From Bordetella avium (GTDB lineage Bacteria > Pseudomonadota > Gammaproteobacteria > Burkholderiales > Burkholderiaceae_B), in assembly GCF_034424645.1 (NCBI RefSeq), contig NZ_CP139969.1:806001-870000 (forward strand): DNA of 64,000 nucleotides, given 5' to 3'. The translations under genes and the position numbers were made by a program. This document shows positions 1 through 10,752 of the stretch, piece by piece (the stretch's first letter is position 1; each line of letters opens with the position of its first letter). Below the pieces are notes generated by a model, which saw only the letters and a program-made list of their open reading frames with translations, ran no database searches and was not told where the DNA came from.

Positions 1-747
1 CCGCTTTCCCTGGGTATCGAAACCCTGGGCGGCGTGATGACCAAGATGATCCAGAAGAACACGACCATCCCGACCCGCTTCTCGCAAACTTTCTCGACCG
101 CTGACGACAACCAGCCGGCCGTGACCATCAAGGTGTTCCAGGGTGAGCGCGAGATCGCTGCCGGCAACAAGGCGCTGGGCGAGTTCAATCTGGAAGGCAT
201 CCCGCCGGCGCCGCGTGGTCTGCCGCAGATCGAAGTCACTTTCGACATCGACGCCAACGGCATCCTGCACGTGTCGGCCAAGGACAAGGGCACTGGCAAG
301 GAAAACAAGATCACCATCAAGGCCAATTCGGGTCTGTCGGAAGACGAGATCCAGCGCATGGTCAAGGATGCCGAGGCCAATGCCGAGGAAGATCACCGTC
401 TCGCCGAGCTGGCCCTGGCGCGCAACCAGGCAGACGCCCTCGTGCATGCCACCCGCAAGTCGCTGACCGAGTACGGCGACAAGCTGGAAGCTGCCGAGAA
501 GGAGAGCATCGAGAAGGCGCTCAAGGATGTCGAAGAGAGCCTGAAGGCGGGCGACAAGGCCGAGATCGATGCCAAGGTCGAGGCGCTGACGCAGGCTTCG
601 CAAAAGCTGGGCGAGAAAATGTACGCTGACGCCCAGGCGCAGCAGGCCGCACAGCAAGCCTCGCACCAGCAGGCGGCGGACAACGCCAAGCCGGTGGATG
701 ACAACGTGGTCGACGCAGACTTCAAGGAAGTCAAGCGCGACAACTGA
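1..747 (+). CDS. dnaK: Chaperone protein DnaK (Hsp70), C-terminal part
   Basis: This is the 3' end of the Hsp70 chaperone gene; the reading frame is open from base 1, so the ATPase domain lies outside the window. The visible 248 residues begin at the start of the substrate-binding domain (SLGIETLGG, then TTIPT). They continue through the beta-sandwich ([38 protein letters not shown]) and the helical lid, and end in an Ala/Gln-rich tail closing with [13 protein letters not shown], the usual proteobacterial DnaK C-terminus. DnaK refolds proteins with DnaJ and GrpE; dnaJ follows 111 bases downstream after a hairpin. Incomplete at the 5' side only because of the window edge. Confidence 0.97.
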   Translation, partial: PLSLGIETLGGVMTKMIQKNTTIPTRFSQTFSTADDNQPAVTIKVFQGEREIAAGNKALGEFNLEGIPPAPRGLPQIEVTFDIDANGILHVSAKDKGTGKENKITIKANSGLSEDEIQRMVKDAEANAEEDHRLAELALARNQADALVHATRKSLTEYGDKLEAAEKESIEKALKDVEESLKAGDKAEIDAKVEALTQASQKLGEKMYADAQAQQAAQQASHQQAADNAKPVDDNVVDADFKEVKRDN

Positions 748-771
748 TGTTCGTTCTATGATGTAAGGCTT

Positions 772-813
772 CGCCCGATAACCGCCAGTTTGGTTATCGG
801 GCGCATGCTTTTT
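772..813 (+). terminator. Hairpin between dnaK and dnaJ
   Basis: A perfect 12-base inverted repeat (CGCCCGATAACC, loop of 8, GGTTATCGGGCG at 792-803) is followed by a short T-rich stretch. It looks like a Rho-independent terminator or attenuator that would lower dnaJ expression relative to dnaK. Confidence 0.8.
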
Positions 814-858
814 ATCCGTCCCCAAAAAAATGGCTCTTCCCGGAGCCCTTGATTGATC

Positions 859-1980
859 ATGGCAAAACGCGATTACTACGAAGTCCTGGGTGTGGCAAAA
901 GACGCCGCGGACGACGAACTGAAGAAGGCCTACCGTAAGCTGGCCATGAAGTACCACCCGGACCGCAATCCGGGTAACAAGGAAGCCGAGGAGAAGTTCA
1001 AGGAGGCCAAAGAGGCTTACGAAGTCCTGGGAGATGAGCAAAAGCGTGCTGCGTATGACCGTTATGGCCACGCGGGCGTGGACCCTAACTCCGCAGGCGG
1101 CGCCGGCATGGGCGGCGGCTTTGCCGACGCGTTTGGCGACATCTTCGGCGAAATTTTTGGCGCGGGCCGCCGTGGCGGTGGTGGCGGGCCGCAGGTTTAC
1201 CGTGGCGCAGATCTGAAGTACGCGCTGGAAATCACGCTTGAGCAGGCGGCGAATGGGTTTGAGACCGAAATCCGTGTGCCCAGCTGGGAAAACTGTGACA
1301 CCTGCCACGGTTCGGGCGCCAAGCCGGGCACCACGCCCAAAACCTGCCGCACCTGCGGCGGCTCGGGCGCCGTGCGTATGCAGCAAGGTTTTTTCAGCGT
1401 GCAGCAGACCTGCCCGACCTGCCACGGCAGCGGCAAGGAAATCACCGATCCCTGCACGAGCTGCGATGGCGTGGGCCGCACCCGCCGCAACAAGACGCTG
1501 CAAGTCAAGATTCCGGCAGGTATCGACGACGGCATGCGTATCCGCTCGGCTGGCAATGGCGAGCCGGGCGTGAACGGCGGGCCCCCGGGAGATCTTTATG
1601 TCGAGATCCACATCAAGCAGCATCGCATCTTCCAGCGCGATGGCGATGACCTGCATTGCGAGCTGACCATCCCGTTCACCACGGCGGCCCTGGGCGGCGA
1701 GCTACAGGTGCCAACATTGGGCGGCAAGGCGGAAATCTCTATCCCCGAAGGCACGCAGTCGGGTAAGACTTTCCGTCTGCGCGGCAAGGGCATTCGCGGT
1801 GTGCGCGCCGGTTATCCGGGCGATCTGTACTGCCATATCGTGGTCGAAACCCCGGTGCGTCTAAGCGACGAGCAAAAGAACATCCTGCGCCAGTTCGAGG
1901 CCTCGCTGAACGACGGGGGTGATCGCCACTCGCCGCAAAGCAAGTCCTGGACGGATCGCGTGAAGGAGTTCTTCAGCTAA
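859..1980 (+). CDS. dnaJ: Chaperone protein DnaJ (Hsp40)
   Basis: Type I Hsp40 co-chaperone of 373 residues that stimulates the DnaK ATPase and delivers unfolded substrates. All domains are visible in order: a J domain at the N-terminus with HPD in KYHPDRNPG, a Gly-rich linker ([17 protein letters not shown]), and four zinc-binding repeats ([32 protein letters not shown]) around residues 145-210. The C-terminal substrate-binding domains follow. I chose the ATG at 859, giving [11 protein letters not shown] as in other DnaJ proteins; an in-frame TTG two codons upstream is less likely. A terminator follows directly. Confidence 0.98.
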
Positions 1981-2000
1981 GGCCTTTACCGGCCAAGCTT

Positions 2001-2040
2001 AAACCCGGACCGGGCGTCATGCCCGATCCGGGTTTTTATT
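2001..2040 (+). terminator. Rho-independent terminator after dnaJ
   Basis: An AAACCCGGA-CGGGC arm pairs with GCCCG-TCCGGGTTT around a short loop and runs into TTTTTATTT, 20 bases after the dnaJ stop. Confidence 0.85.
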
Positions 2041-2130
2041 TGCACTGACTCGAGGCAGACGGCGCCCTGTACATGCGGCTGGCCGGACGGCGCCTGCTGT
2101 GCTGCGGTGGACGCTACCTGCTTGAAACCA

Positions 2131-2156
2131 GCATCCCGCCGCGTACGGCGGGATGC
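2131..2156 (-). terminator. Hairpin downstream of the M16 protease gene
   Basis: A perfect 11-base stem (GCATCCCGCCG / CGGCGGGATGC) with a 4-base loop lies 10 bases beyond the stop of the minus-strand protease gene. There is no strong T tract, so it may stabilise the mRNA 3' end as well as, or instead of, terminating transcription. Confidence 0.5.
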
Positions 2157-2165
2157 CGACGCGGT

Positions 2166-4916
2166 TCAAGGCGCCGTTTTTTTGAAGTCACCCGCTACGG
2201 CGGTGCTGAAATCGGCGGGCTTGAGATACTTGCGCAGGGTGGCGTTGACCTCGGCAGCGGTGAGCGCCGCCAGACGTTTGTCGACATCGGCCGACCACGC
2301 AAAGCTGCGGCCGGTGCTCAAAAAGCTCAGCCAGTTGGAGGCCAGGACGCCATCCTGGGCCCGCGACAGGCTGCGGTAGTTCAGCAGGGCCGTGATGCCG
2401 TCGCTGACCTCCTTGTCGCCAAAACCCTGTTTCAGAACGCGGGCCAGCTCTTCGGCAATGGCGGTTTCGACGCGGGCGCGGTTTTCCGGCGCGTAAATGG
2501 CGTAGATCGTCCAGCTGGAGCTCGGCTCAAAAGACGATACCGACAGGTTGCTGCGCACGTTGTATGACAGGCCATCGGTTTCGCGCACACGATTCCACAG
2601 GCGTGAGGTCTCCGAGGTGCCAAGAAGGAAGTTGGCTAGATACAGCGGCACGTAATCTGGATTGGTGTCCTGGAGTTGCAGCGGCATGCCGGAAATGTAG
2701 AAGGCGTTGGCCTTGTCCGGCGTGTCGATCGTGAATTGCTCGGCCTTGATTGCGTGGAAAGGCGTGGGTATGCGGGTGTAGGCCGGTGCGCGCTTCCAGC
2801 CATCCAGGCTTTTCTTGAGCGAAGCTTCGACGGCGGCGGGATCGAACTCGCCGACCACGGCCACCTTGATCTGCCCCGCGCCGTAAAAGCGCTCGTGGGC
2901 ACGCACCAGCGCCTCGCGATTCAGGCTGCGAATGTCGGCCAGGGCTTCATCGAAGGTCGGCACATAGCGGATATCGTCGGGCTTCCAGGGGTTGTCGTGG
3001 CGGGCCAGCGCACGGGAGGCCAGCGCGGTGGGTTCAGTCATGGCGCTCTGGATGGCCGTGATGGACTGACGCTTGTATTCCTCGACCTGGTCTTGCGGGA
3101 AGTTGGCGTTACGCACCACATCCATCACCAGTTCGATCAGGGCGGGCAGATTCTTGCCCGTGGTTGACAGGTCGATGGCCAGATCGGTGCCCGCACCGCT
3201 GATGCTGACGTCGGCTTCGAGCTGATCGATGCGGTCGCTGATCTGCTGACGGCTGAGCGTCGGAGTGCCACGCTCGAGCAGGTCGGCGACGGCGCTGATG
3301 GCGGTGCGTTGGCCGCGCAGGCTTTCCACATCGCCGAATTGCACCAGCAGGTTGGCCTCGACGCGATCGCCGCGTGTGGCTTTGGGCAGCAGGGCGAGTT
3401 CGACGGGACCATTCGGCAGCGTGAGGGTGCGGCGCAGCGTCAGCTTGTCGATATTGGCCGGCGTCGGGTCGAAGGCTTCAACGGCCTTGAAATTCGGATC
3501 GCCCTTGTAATCCTTGAACACCGCGCTCAGGTCAGGACGGCTGTCCTGCGGTGCGCGTTGCGGTTTGTCGGTGGGGATGTAGCGGCCCAGCACGCTGTTG
3601 CTCTTGCGCAGATAGTCTTCCGCCACGCGCTGAACCTCGGGCAGTTTGGCCATGCGGACGCGGTCGCGTTGCAAGAAGAAAAGACGCCAGTCACCCGTGG
3701 CGATAGCCTCGGACAATGCAACGCCCACTTTTTGCGGATCGCTATAGGTTTGCTGCCAGGAGGTCAGCCACTTGTTGCGGGCGCGGTCGAGCTCTTCTTG
3801 GGTGAAGGGTTTTTCGTGCAGCGACTCCAGCGTGCTTACCAGGGTGTCGAGCGCCTTGGTTTCGTCCATGCCGGCTTGCAGTTGCGCGCCGAACATGGCA
3901 ATACCGGGGTCGCGCTGATCCATCGTGAAGCCGAACACGCCCGACGCCAGTTTGGTTGGCACCAGTGCATGATAGAGACGCCCGGAGGGGGTGTCGGAAA
4001 GGATGACCGAGGCCAGATCCATCGGAATGAAGTCCGGGCTGCCGGCGGCCGGGATGTGGTACATCGCGGCGACCAAGGGCGTGCCGCCGGCGCGGCGCAG
4101 CGTGACTGAGCGTTCACCGTCTTGGACGGGTTCGACGGTGTACTCGCGGCGCAGTTCGCGCGCGGGGCGGGGCAGCTTGCCCAGCGTGGCCTCGATATCG
4201 GAGAGCGTGGTTTTTGGGTCGAACTTTCCGGCGACGATCAGGACGGCGTTATCCGGCTGGTAATACTCGTGGTAGAAGGCGCGTAGCTGGGCGACATCGA
4301 CATTTTCGACGTCGGCCCGGGCGCCGATGGTGCTTTTTCCGTAGTTGTGCCACTGATAGGCGGCCGCCTGCATTTTCTGCATGAGCACGCGGAAAGGGTT
4401 GTTCTCACCGCTTTCCATTTCGTTGCGCACGACCGTCATTTCGGAGTCGAGGTCATCCTTGCTGATCAGGGAATTGACCATCGCGTCGGCCTGCCAGCCC
4501 AGATACCAGCGCAGGGTTTCGGGATTGGAGGCGAAACTGGCGAAGTAATTGGTGCGGTCGGTGGAGGTCGAGCCGTTGGCGCGCAGCCCCCGGCGGGAGA
4601 ACTCGCCCAGCGCGTTGCGCGTGGTGGCCGTGCCCTTGAACAGCATGTGCTCGAGCAGGTGGGCCATGCCGGTCTGACCGTAGTTCTCGTTACGCGAGCC
4701 GACCAGATAGGTCATGTTGACCGTTGTCGTGGGTTTGGAGGAGTCCGGCACGAGCAGCACCCGCAGACCGTTCTGTAATTTGTATTCCGTGATGCCCTCG
4801 ATCGAGGTGACCTCGGTGATGCCCTGCATAGGAGCGGCTCCGACCTGCAGGCTCAGGAAGGAAGTGACCAACAGGGCGCTCAGGCGGCTGGTGAGACCGG
4901 TCAGCGAAAGACGCAT
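2166..4916 (-). CDS. M16 family (pitrilysin-like) zinc metallopeptidase, exported
   Basis: A 916-residue protein with a hydrophobic N-terminal signal peptide (about residues 1-27, ending VGA-AP), so probably periplasmic. The inverted zinc motif HxxEH is present as HLLEH at residues 86-90, in the typical GMAHLLEHMLFKGT context. It has the two-half architecture of single-chain M16 proteases: an active N-terminal half and a C-terminal half (from about residue 480) that keeps the fold but lacks the zinc motif. Members degrade short peptides. It is transcribed alone, towards dnaJ. Substrate unknown; pitrilysin-like is as far as the sequence allows. Confidence 0.92.
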   Translation of the reverse strand: MRLSLTGLTSRLSALLVTSFLSLQVGAAPMQGITEVTSIEGITEYKLQNGLRVLLVPDSSKPTTTVNMTYLVGSRNENYGQTGMAHLLEHMLFKGTATTRNALGEFSRRGLRANGSTSTDRTNYFASFASNPETLRWYLGWQADAMVNSLISKDDLDSEMTVVRNEMESGENNPFRVLMQKMQAAAYQWHNYGKSTIGARADVENVDVAQLRAFYHEYYQPDNAVLIVAGKFDPKTTLSDIEATLGKLPRPARELRREYTVEPVQDGERSVTLRRAGGTPLVAAMYHIPAAGSPDFIPMDLASVILSDTPSGRLYHALVPTKLASGVFGFTMDQRDPGIAMFGAQLQAGMDETKALDTLVSTLESLHEKPFTQEELDRARNKWLTSWQQTYSDPQKVGVALSEAIATGDWRLFFLQRDRVRMAKLPEVQRVAEDYLRKSNSVLGRYIPTDKPQRAPQDSRPDLSAVFKDYKGDPNFKAVEAFDPTPANIDKLTLRRTLTLPNGPVELALLPKATRGDRVEANLLVQFGDVESLRGQRTAISAVADLLERGTPTLSRQQISDRIDQLEADVSISGAGTDLAIDLSTTGKNLPALIELVMDVVRNANFPQDQVEEYKRQSITAIQSAMTEPTALASRALARHDNPWKPDDIRYVPTFDEALADIRSLNREALVRAHERFYGAGQIKVAVVGEFDPAAVEASLKKSLDGWKRAPAYTRIPTPFHAIKAEQFTIDTPDKANAFYISGMPLQLQDTNPDYVPLYLANFLLGTSETSRLWNRVRETDGLSYNVRSNLSVSSFEPSSSWTIYAIYAPENRARVETAIAEELARVLKQGFGDKEVSDGITALLNYRSLSRAQDGVLASNWLSFLSTGRSFAWSADVDKRLAALTAAEVNATLRKYLKPADFSTAVAGDFKKTAP

Positions 4917-5200
4917 GGTGTTAGATCCTTTATCGGCGGCTAATTGAGTGGAGTGTAGACGGTGTCATTGGTTCTGTCTGATACAGGGGTGTATGCCGGA
5001 CTGGAGTCAATGACTTGTAGGGGACAGAGCGGGCGCGCTACCCTAGCGGGGTTGAACACCGGTTCACTAACGGGATGCGCGACAGCCCTCCTGGCTTCCC
5101 GTGCTTCGCCTCCACGCTGCGTGCTGCGCGCGGCGCGCGCGCTTGCCTGATTGCGCTGTGTGGCCGTCATGGGCCACCCTCTTGTGGAGGAAGTTTTTCC

Positions 5201-5521
5201 ATGTTGACTGATACCGTCACCCGCGCCCTTTCGTTTTTGTTTGGCCGCGCCGCCAATGAGCCCTCTTTACGCGGCAGTTTTCGTTATGCCTATGCCAGCG
5301 AAGACGGGCGCTATGTCGCGATTCTGACCCATGATGCGGTCACCTATGTGGTGGATGTGAATGGCGCACGCTACCACCTCGAGCCGGGCGTGCGGCCCTG
5401 CGGTTTTTCAGGCCATGTGCTGGAAATGGAAGTCGCCCGCGGCGTGGCGGCCAACGATTTGTTCGATCTCGACATGGCCGAGATCAACTGGCGTGGCTGC
5501 CCGGCCGTGCGCGCGGGCTGA
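5201..5521 (+). CDS. Conserved hypothetical protein, 106 aa
   Basis: I do not recognise a named family. The ATG at 5201 has a good ribosome binding site (TGGAGGA, 5185-5191). The ORF could extend upstream, but that part reads as low-quality GC-rich sequence. The product is small and soluble with no signal peptide. It looks beta-rich (FRYAYASEDGRYVAILTHDAVTYVVDVNGARYHLEP), like a compact domain with alternating strands. It is flanked by the divergent M16 protease and the convergent VWA gene, only 9 bases away at the 3' end. Codon use matches its neighbours, which supports a real gene. Confidence 0.7.
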   Translation: MLTDTVTRALSFLFGRAANEPSLRGSFRYAYASEDGRYVAILTHDAVTYVVDVNGARYHLEPGVRPCGFSGHVLEMEVARGVAANDLFDLDMAEINWRGCPAVRAG

Positions 5522-5530
5522 GGGCCAGGC

Positions 5531-6703
5531 TTACTTGGCGAGCAGGCGCATGGCCTGCTCCAGGCCGGCCACGGTCACCGGGAACATGCGGCCTTGCATG
5601 ATGTCCCGCATGAGCGCGATGGATTGACGGTATTGCCAATAGGCGGAAGGCTCGGGATTGAGCCAGACGGCCTTGGGCCAGGCGTCGAGCAGACGCCGCA
5701 TCCAGACCGCGCCGGCCTCTTTGTTGTAGTGTTCGACGGAGCCGCCCGGATGCAGGATTTCATAGGGGCTCATGGTGGCGTCGCCCACCATGATGAGACG
5801 CCAGTCCGGGTTGTACTTGCGCAATACATCCCAGGTATCGAAACGCTCGCTCTGGCGGCGCGTGTTCTGCTGCCAGAGGGTTTCGTAGGGGCAGTTATGG
5901 AAGTAATAAACTTCCAGATTGCGGAACTCGCTGCGCGCTGCGGAAAAAAGCTCTTCGATGCGTGCGATATGGTCGTCCATGCTGCCGCCCACATCGAGCA
6001 GCATCAGTACCTTGACGCTGTTGCGGCGTTCGGGAAGCAGCCGCAGATCGAGGTGGCCGGCGTTGCGCGCGGTGCTGGCGATGGTGTCGTCCAGGTCTAG
6101 CTCTAGGTCGGCCCCTTCGCGGGCGAAACGCCGCAGCCGCCGCAACGCCACCTTGAAGTTGCGCGTACCCAGCTCGACCTGGTCGTCATAGTCGCGGAAC
6201 TGGCGCATTTCCCATACTTTCACAGCTGTTCGGTGGCCGGCCGATTCGCCACCGACGCGTATGCCTTCAGGATGGTAGCCGCCGTTGCCGAAGGGAGAGC
6301 TGCCGCCTGTACCTATCCATTTGCTACCGCCGGCGTGGCGTTCTTTTTGCTCGGCCAGCCGCTCTTTGAAGAGCGCCATCAGCTTGTCCCAGCCATGCTG
6401 CTGGATGGCCGCCTTTTCTTCCTCGCTCAGGTTTTTTTCGAAGGCTTTGATGAGCCAATCCAGCGGGATTTCCTGCTCGGGAGGCAGCACCGCAGCGATC
6501 TGCTTGTAGTAGCTGCCGAAAGCCTGGTCATAGCGGTCGAACAGGCTTTCATCCTTGACCAGCGTGGTGCGGGCCAGGAAATAGAAGTCATCCAGCGTCG
6601 GCGGCATGACTTGGGTGCGCAGGGCCTCGAGCAGGGTCAGGTACTCATTGACCGACACCGGCAGGCGGTGCGCGCGCAGGTGATAGAAAAAGTCGGTCAG
6701 CAT
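5531..6703 (-). CDS. VWA domain protein (CoxE-like), partner of a MoxR ATPase
   Basis: A 390-residue protein with a helical N-terminal part and a C-terminal von Willebrand A domain. The metal-ion site is DVGGS at residues 237-241, in the LLDVGGSMDDH form common in this family instead of strict DxSxS. The start at 6703 gives MLTDFFYHLRAH; the open frame continues upstream but overlaps the ATPase gene. It begins 5 bases after the MoxR stop, so the two are co-transcribed. MoxR-VWA pairs act as chaperones that mature or load cofactors into partner enzymes; the target here is not evident. Confidence 0.9.
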   Translation of the reverse strand: MLTDFFYHLRAHRLPVSVNEYLTLLEALRTQVMPPTLDDFYFLARTTLVKDESLFDRYDQAFGSYYKQIAAVLPPEQEIPLDWLIKAFEKNLSEEEKAAIQQHGWDKLMALFKERLAEQKERHAGGSKWIGTGGSSPFGNGGYHPEGIRVGGESAGHRTAVKVWEMRQFRDYDDQVELGTRNFKVALRRLRRFAREGADLELDLDDTIASTARNAGHLDLRLLPERRNSVKVLMLLDVGGSMDDHIARIEELFSAARSEFRNLEVYYFHNCPYETLWQQNTRRQSERFDTWDVLRKYNPDWRLIMVGDATMSPYEILHPGGSVEHYNKEAGAVWMRRLLDAWPKAVWLNPEPSAYWQYRQSIALMRDIMQGRMFPVTVAGLEQAMRLLAK

Positions 6704-6708
6704 GGCGG

Positions 6709-7575
6709 TCAGCGCCGTTGCTGCCGCGCGATGCCGGCCAGCCGGTCCAGCAACTGCACGTCTTGTTCGTTTTTCAAGAGCGCACCCGCCAGAATGGGCA
6801 CCGCGCCGTGGGCGTTGATACGGTCGGCGTCCACGTCTTCGGCCAGCAAAAGACGCAGCCAGTCCAGCAGTTCGGAGGTCGAGGGTTTTTTCTTCAGGCC
6901 CGGCGCTTCGCGCAGGGCGAAGAAGGTGTCCAGCGCCGCGCGCAGCACGTCTTCGCGCAACTGGGGGAAGTGCGTGGCGACGATGTCGCGCATGGTTTCC
7001 CGTTCGGGGAAGCGGATGTAATGAAAGAAGCAGCGGCGCAAAAAGGCGTCCGGCAGGTCTTTTTCGTTGTTCGACGTGATGATGACCAGGGGGCGGTGGC
7101 GCGCTGCGATCGTCTCGCGCGTTTCGTAGACATGGAATTCCATGCGGTCGAGTTCGCGCAGCAAATCGTTGGGAAACTCGATGTCGGCTTTGTCGATCTC
7201 GTCGATCAGCAGCACTACGGGCGCATCGGCCTGGAAAGCCTGCCACAGCGTGCCTTGCACGATGTAGTTGCGGATGTCGCGGACTTTCTCGTCGCCCAGT
7301 TGCGAATCGCGCAGACGCGACACGGCGTCGTATTCATACAGGCCCTGATGGGCTTTGGTGGTCGATTTGATATGCCATTGCAGCAGGGGCCGGCCCAGTG
7401 CGCGGGCCACTTCTTCGGCCAGCATGGTTTTGCCCGTGCCCGGCTCGCCCTTGATGAGCAGCGGGCGCTGCAAGGTCAGCGCCGCATTCACGGCGAGCTT
7501 GAGGTCATCGGTGGCGACGTAGCGGTCGGTGCCTTCGAAACGTTCGGGTCTTGCGGCGGTAGGAGACTGGGACAT
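6709..7575 (-). CDS. MoxR-type AAA+ ATPase
   Basis: A 288-residue AAA+ ATPase of the MoxR/RavA-like group. Walker A is GEPGTGKT at residues 43-50 and Walker B is VLLIDEIDKAD near 120-130. Sensor and arginine-finger regions follow (ITSNNEKDLPDAFLRRCFFHYIRFP). The start at 7575 (MSQSPTAARPERFEG) is preferred over an upstream in-frame start, which would add an unrelated Cys-rich stretch. It is the first gene of a two-gene unit with the VWA protein, with which it is expected to form a MoxR-VWA chaperone-like complex in the cytoplasm. Confidence 0.93.
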   Translation of the reverse strand: MSQSPTAARPERFEGTDRYVATDDLKLAVNAALTLQRPLLIKGEPGTGKTMLAEEVARALGRPLLQWHIKSTTKAHQGLYEYDAVSRLRDSQLGDEKVRDIRNYIVQGTLWQAFQADAPVVLLIDEIDKADIEFPNDLLRELDRMEFHVYETRETIAARHRPLVIITSNNEKDLPDAFLRRCFFHYIRFPERETMRDIVATHFPQLREDVLRAALDTFFALREAPGLKKKPSTSELLDWLRLLLAEDVDADRINAHGAVPILAGALLKNEQDVQLLDRLAGIARQQRR

Positions 7576-7686
7576 GGATCTACAGTATGGACGAGCGGCG
7601 CAGCCATTGGGCCGGTCTGCGGCGGGCGGGGTTTGCAACAATTATCGTACAAATGCCCAGGCCGCCCTCCTGCCTTTGGGACAGGT

Positions 7687-8112
7687 TCAGCGCTCGGCGC
7701 GCTGGCGGATCAGATCGATGTAGACGTCGCTGTCCAGCGGCGTGCCTAGACGCTGGGCTTCCCACACCACTTGCCCCAGGCAGTCCATGATTTCGTGCGC
7801 GGCCTGATGGGCGTCCATGCGGCGCACCAGGCGTTGATAGGCGTCGCGAATGCCGCGCGGATGGTCGATCGACAGTTGTTCCGCAATGGCCAGATGCATG
7901 GACATATGCAAAAAAGGATTGGTGCGGCCTTTTTCGACTGGGTATTCGGCGGTCATGGCCTCGGGGCTTTCGAGATCGCCGTGGTACTCGGGGTGTTCGA
8001 GCATCCAGTCCAGCGCCATGGACTCGAGCGGTGTGAGCAACTCGTTGGCGCGATGCTTGCGCCAGGTTTCAATAAAGAATTCGCGAACTTGATCGCGCGA
8101 GGGATTGAACAT
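7687..8112 (-). CDS. DUF1841 family protein
   Basis: A 141-residue soluble protein beginning MFNPSRDQVREFFIETWRKH. It matches my memory of the DUF1841 family, common in beta- and gammaproteobacteria: a conserved helical protein with HPEYH and NPFLHMSMHLAI motifs. No function is established and no catalytic signature is visible. It lies on the same strand as the MoxR/VWA pair, 111 bases upstream, and is divergent from icd. Confidence 0.85.
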   Translation of the reverse strand: MFNPSRDQVREFFIETWRKHRANELLTPLESMALDWMLEHPEYHGDLESPEAMTAEYPVEKGRTNPFLHMSMHLAIAEQLSIDHPRGIRDAYQRLVRRMDAHQAAHEIMDCLGQVVWEAQRLGTPLDSDVYIDLIRQRAER

Positions 8113-8270
8113 CGTTACGCCAGAGTAAAAGGCCAGTCAGGCCTTATTTTACGCTTGGCATCAGGGGCTTGGCGGTCCGGTCCAGGATTGCGCTATAGAA
8201 TGAGGCCCATGTTCGCCGCCAGCGCAGCGCCGCCGGCAGGTCGGCGCGTCAATGGAGAATGGAGCAAGCA

Positions 8271-9527
<1,257 letters not shown>

Positions 9528-9537
9528 GGTGCGTCGC

Positions 9538-10416
9538 TCAGGCGGGCCCCTGCTCCATTCCGGCCAGCGTCTTGCGCAGCCGGTCGGCCAGCGCTTCGCT
9601 GGCCGGCATCATCGGCAGGCGTAGCTCATCCTCTATCCAGCCCTGTAATGCCAAAGCCTTTTTGATGGGGGCAGGGTTGGGTTCGGCGAACAATAGCCGG
9701 ATCAGATGCCGCAGCGCGCTGAAGGCGGCGCTGGCGGCGGTGTGGTCGCCTGCCAGGGCCAGGTTTCGCATGCGCACATGCAGGCGCGGGAATAGATGAG
9801 CGCTGGCCGCAATCGCAGTGTGGCCGCCACCTCGCCAATGATCCAGCAGGGCCATGTCTTCGCCGCAGATGGCTTGTATGCGACTTCCGCGTTCGCGCAA
9901 GGCGGCCAGCGCGGCCGGGTTACATTCTTTCACGCCCACGATATTGGGCAATTGCGAGCCCAGACGCTCCAGCGATGCCACGGTGAGCGCGCTGCCGGTG
10001 CGTTTAGGCACGTTGTAGGCGATGAGGGGGCGGTGCGTGGCCCAGGACAATTCACGGTAGTGCCAGAGCAAACCTTGTTGGCTGGGGCAGAGGTAGTAAG
10101 GCGGCGGCGTGAGCCAGGCCACCGGCTCGTAGCGTTCCAGCCGGCGCATCGAGGCGGCTACCCCTCGGGTATCGACGCCGCCCACGCCGAACATCAGCGG
10201 CAGGCACTGCGGGTCGGCGCGCAGGGCGGCGATCATATCGATTTTTTCCTGGATGTGCAGCAGATTGCCTTCGCCCGTCGAGCCGAATAGCACCAGACCG
10301 TCGAGTCCGGCTTCACGGTAGTGGCGGCCTAGCGCTTGCAGCGCTTCCAGGTTTACGCGGCTGCCGCGCAAGGGGGTGATCAGGGGAAGCCAGATACCTT
10401 CAATGGTGTTGTTCAT
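9538..10416 (-). CDS. DapA/NanA family Schiff-base lyase (dihydrodipicolinate synthase-like)
   Basis: A 292-residue TIM-barrel protein of the DapA superfamily. The characteristic residues are GSTGEG (46-51), the catalytic tyrosine in YNVPKRTG (Tyr134) and the Schiff-base lysine in VGVKE (Lys163). It could be dihydrodipicolinate synthase or one of the related 2-keto acid aldolases; it stands apart from lysine biosynthesis genes, so I do not name it dapA. Start 10416 gives MNNTIEGIWLPLITP, the normal N-terminus. It converges on icd with only 10 bases between the stops and no terminator. Confidence 0.88.
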   Translation of the reverse strand: MNNTIEGIWLPLITPLRGSRVNLEALQALGRHYREAGLDGLVLFGSTGEGNLLHIQEKIDMIAALRADPQCLPLMFGVGGVDTRGVAASMRRLERYEPVAWLTPPPYYLCPSQQGLLWHYRELSWATHRPLIAYNVPKRTGSALTVASLERLGSQLPNIVGVKECNPAALAALRERGSRIQAICGEDMALLDHWRGGGHTAIAASAHLFPRLHVRMRNLALAGDHTAASAAFSALRHLIRLLFAEPNPAPIKKALALQGWIEDELRLPMMPASEALADRLRKTLAGMEQGPA

Positions 10417-10427
10417 GGTGCCCACGC

Positions 10428-10655
10428 TCAGGAAAGCAGGCCGAATTCGGCGCGTGGGATGAGGCGCATGATGCCTGTCATCAGCATGTCCATCCGCGAG
10501 CGATCCTGCGCGGCCAGCGCAATACCAATGCGCGCGCCGTGTTCGACCAGACGATAGTCCGCCCGGGGGGCGCCGCATCGGCGCAACGTGGCGCGCAGCA
10601 GGGGAAGCTGGGGGCTTTCGACACGAATCAGCAAGCGGGGGGAGTGGGTAGCCAT
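10428..10655 (-). CDS. Small hypothetical protein, possibly ACT-like
   Basis: A 75-residue ORF (MATHSPRLLIRVESPQ...) just 11 bases upstream of the DapA-family gene on the same strand, so probably co-transcribed with it. The alternation of hydrophobic strands and helices (RLLIRVESPQLPLLRATLRRCG, then IGIALAAQ and the helix MDMLMTGIMRLIP) resembles an ACT-type fold, but that is an inference. No Shine-Dalgarno sequence is obvious and the start is uncertain (a longer form would begin at 10679). Confidence 0.5.
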   Translation of the reverse strand: MATHSPRLLIRVESPQLPLLRATLRRCGAPRADYRLVEHGARIGIALAAQDRSRMDMLMTGIMRLIPRAEFGLLS

Positions 10656-10752
10656 GATGGTCACAAAAGAGTGGAACACGGCTTCACTATAGGAAGGCTG
10701 GCATAAACGTCGTGCATAAAGCGCCCAGCCCGGCGTAAAAATGCCATCAAGC

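Noticed and set aside
3309..4109. Long plus-strand ORF of 266 codons inside the M16 protease gene
   Set aside because: It is antisense to a clear gene, shows no domain and is expected by chance in GC-rich DNA. The same holds for the long antisense ORFs in kdpD, kdpB, pnp and the decarboxylase gene.
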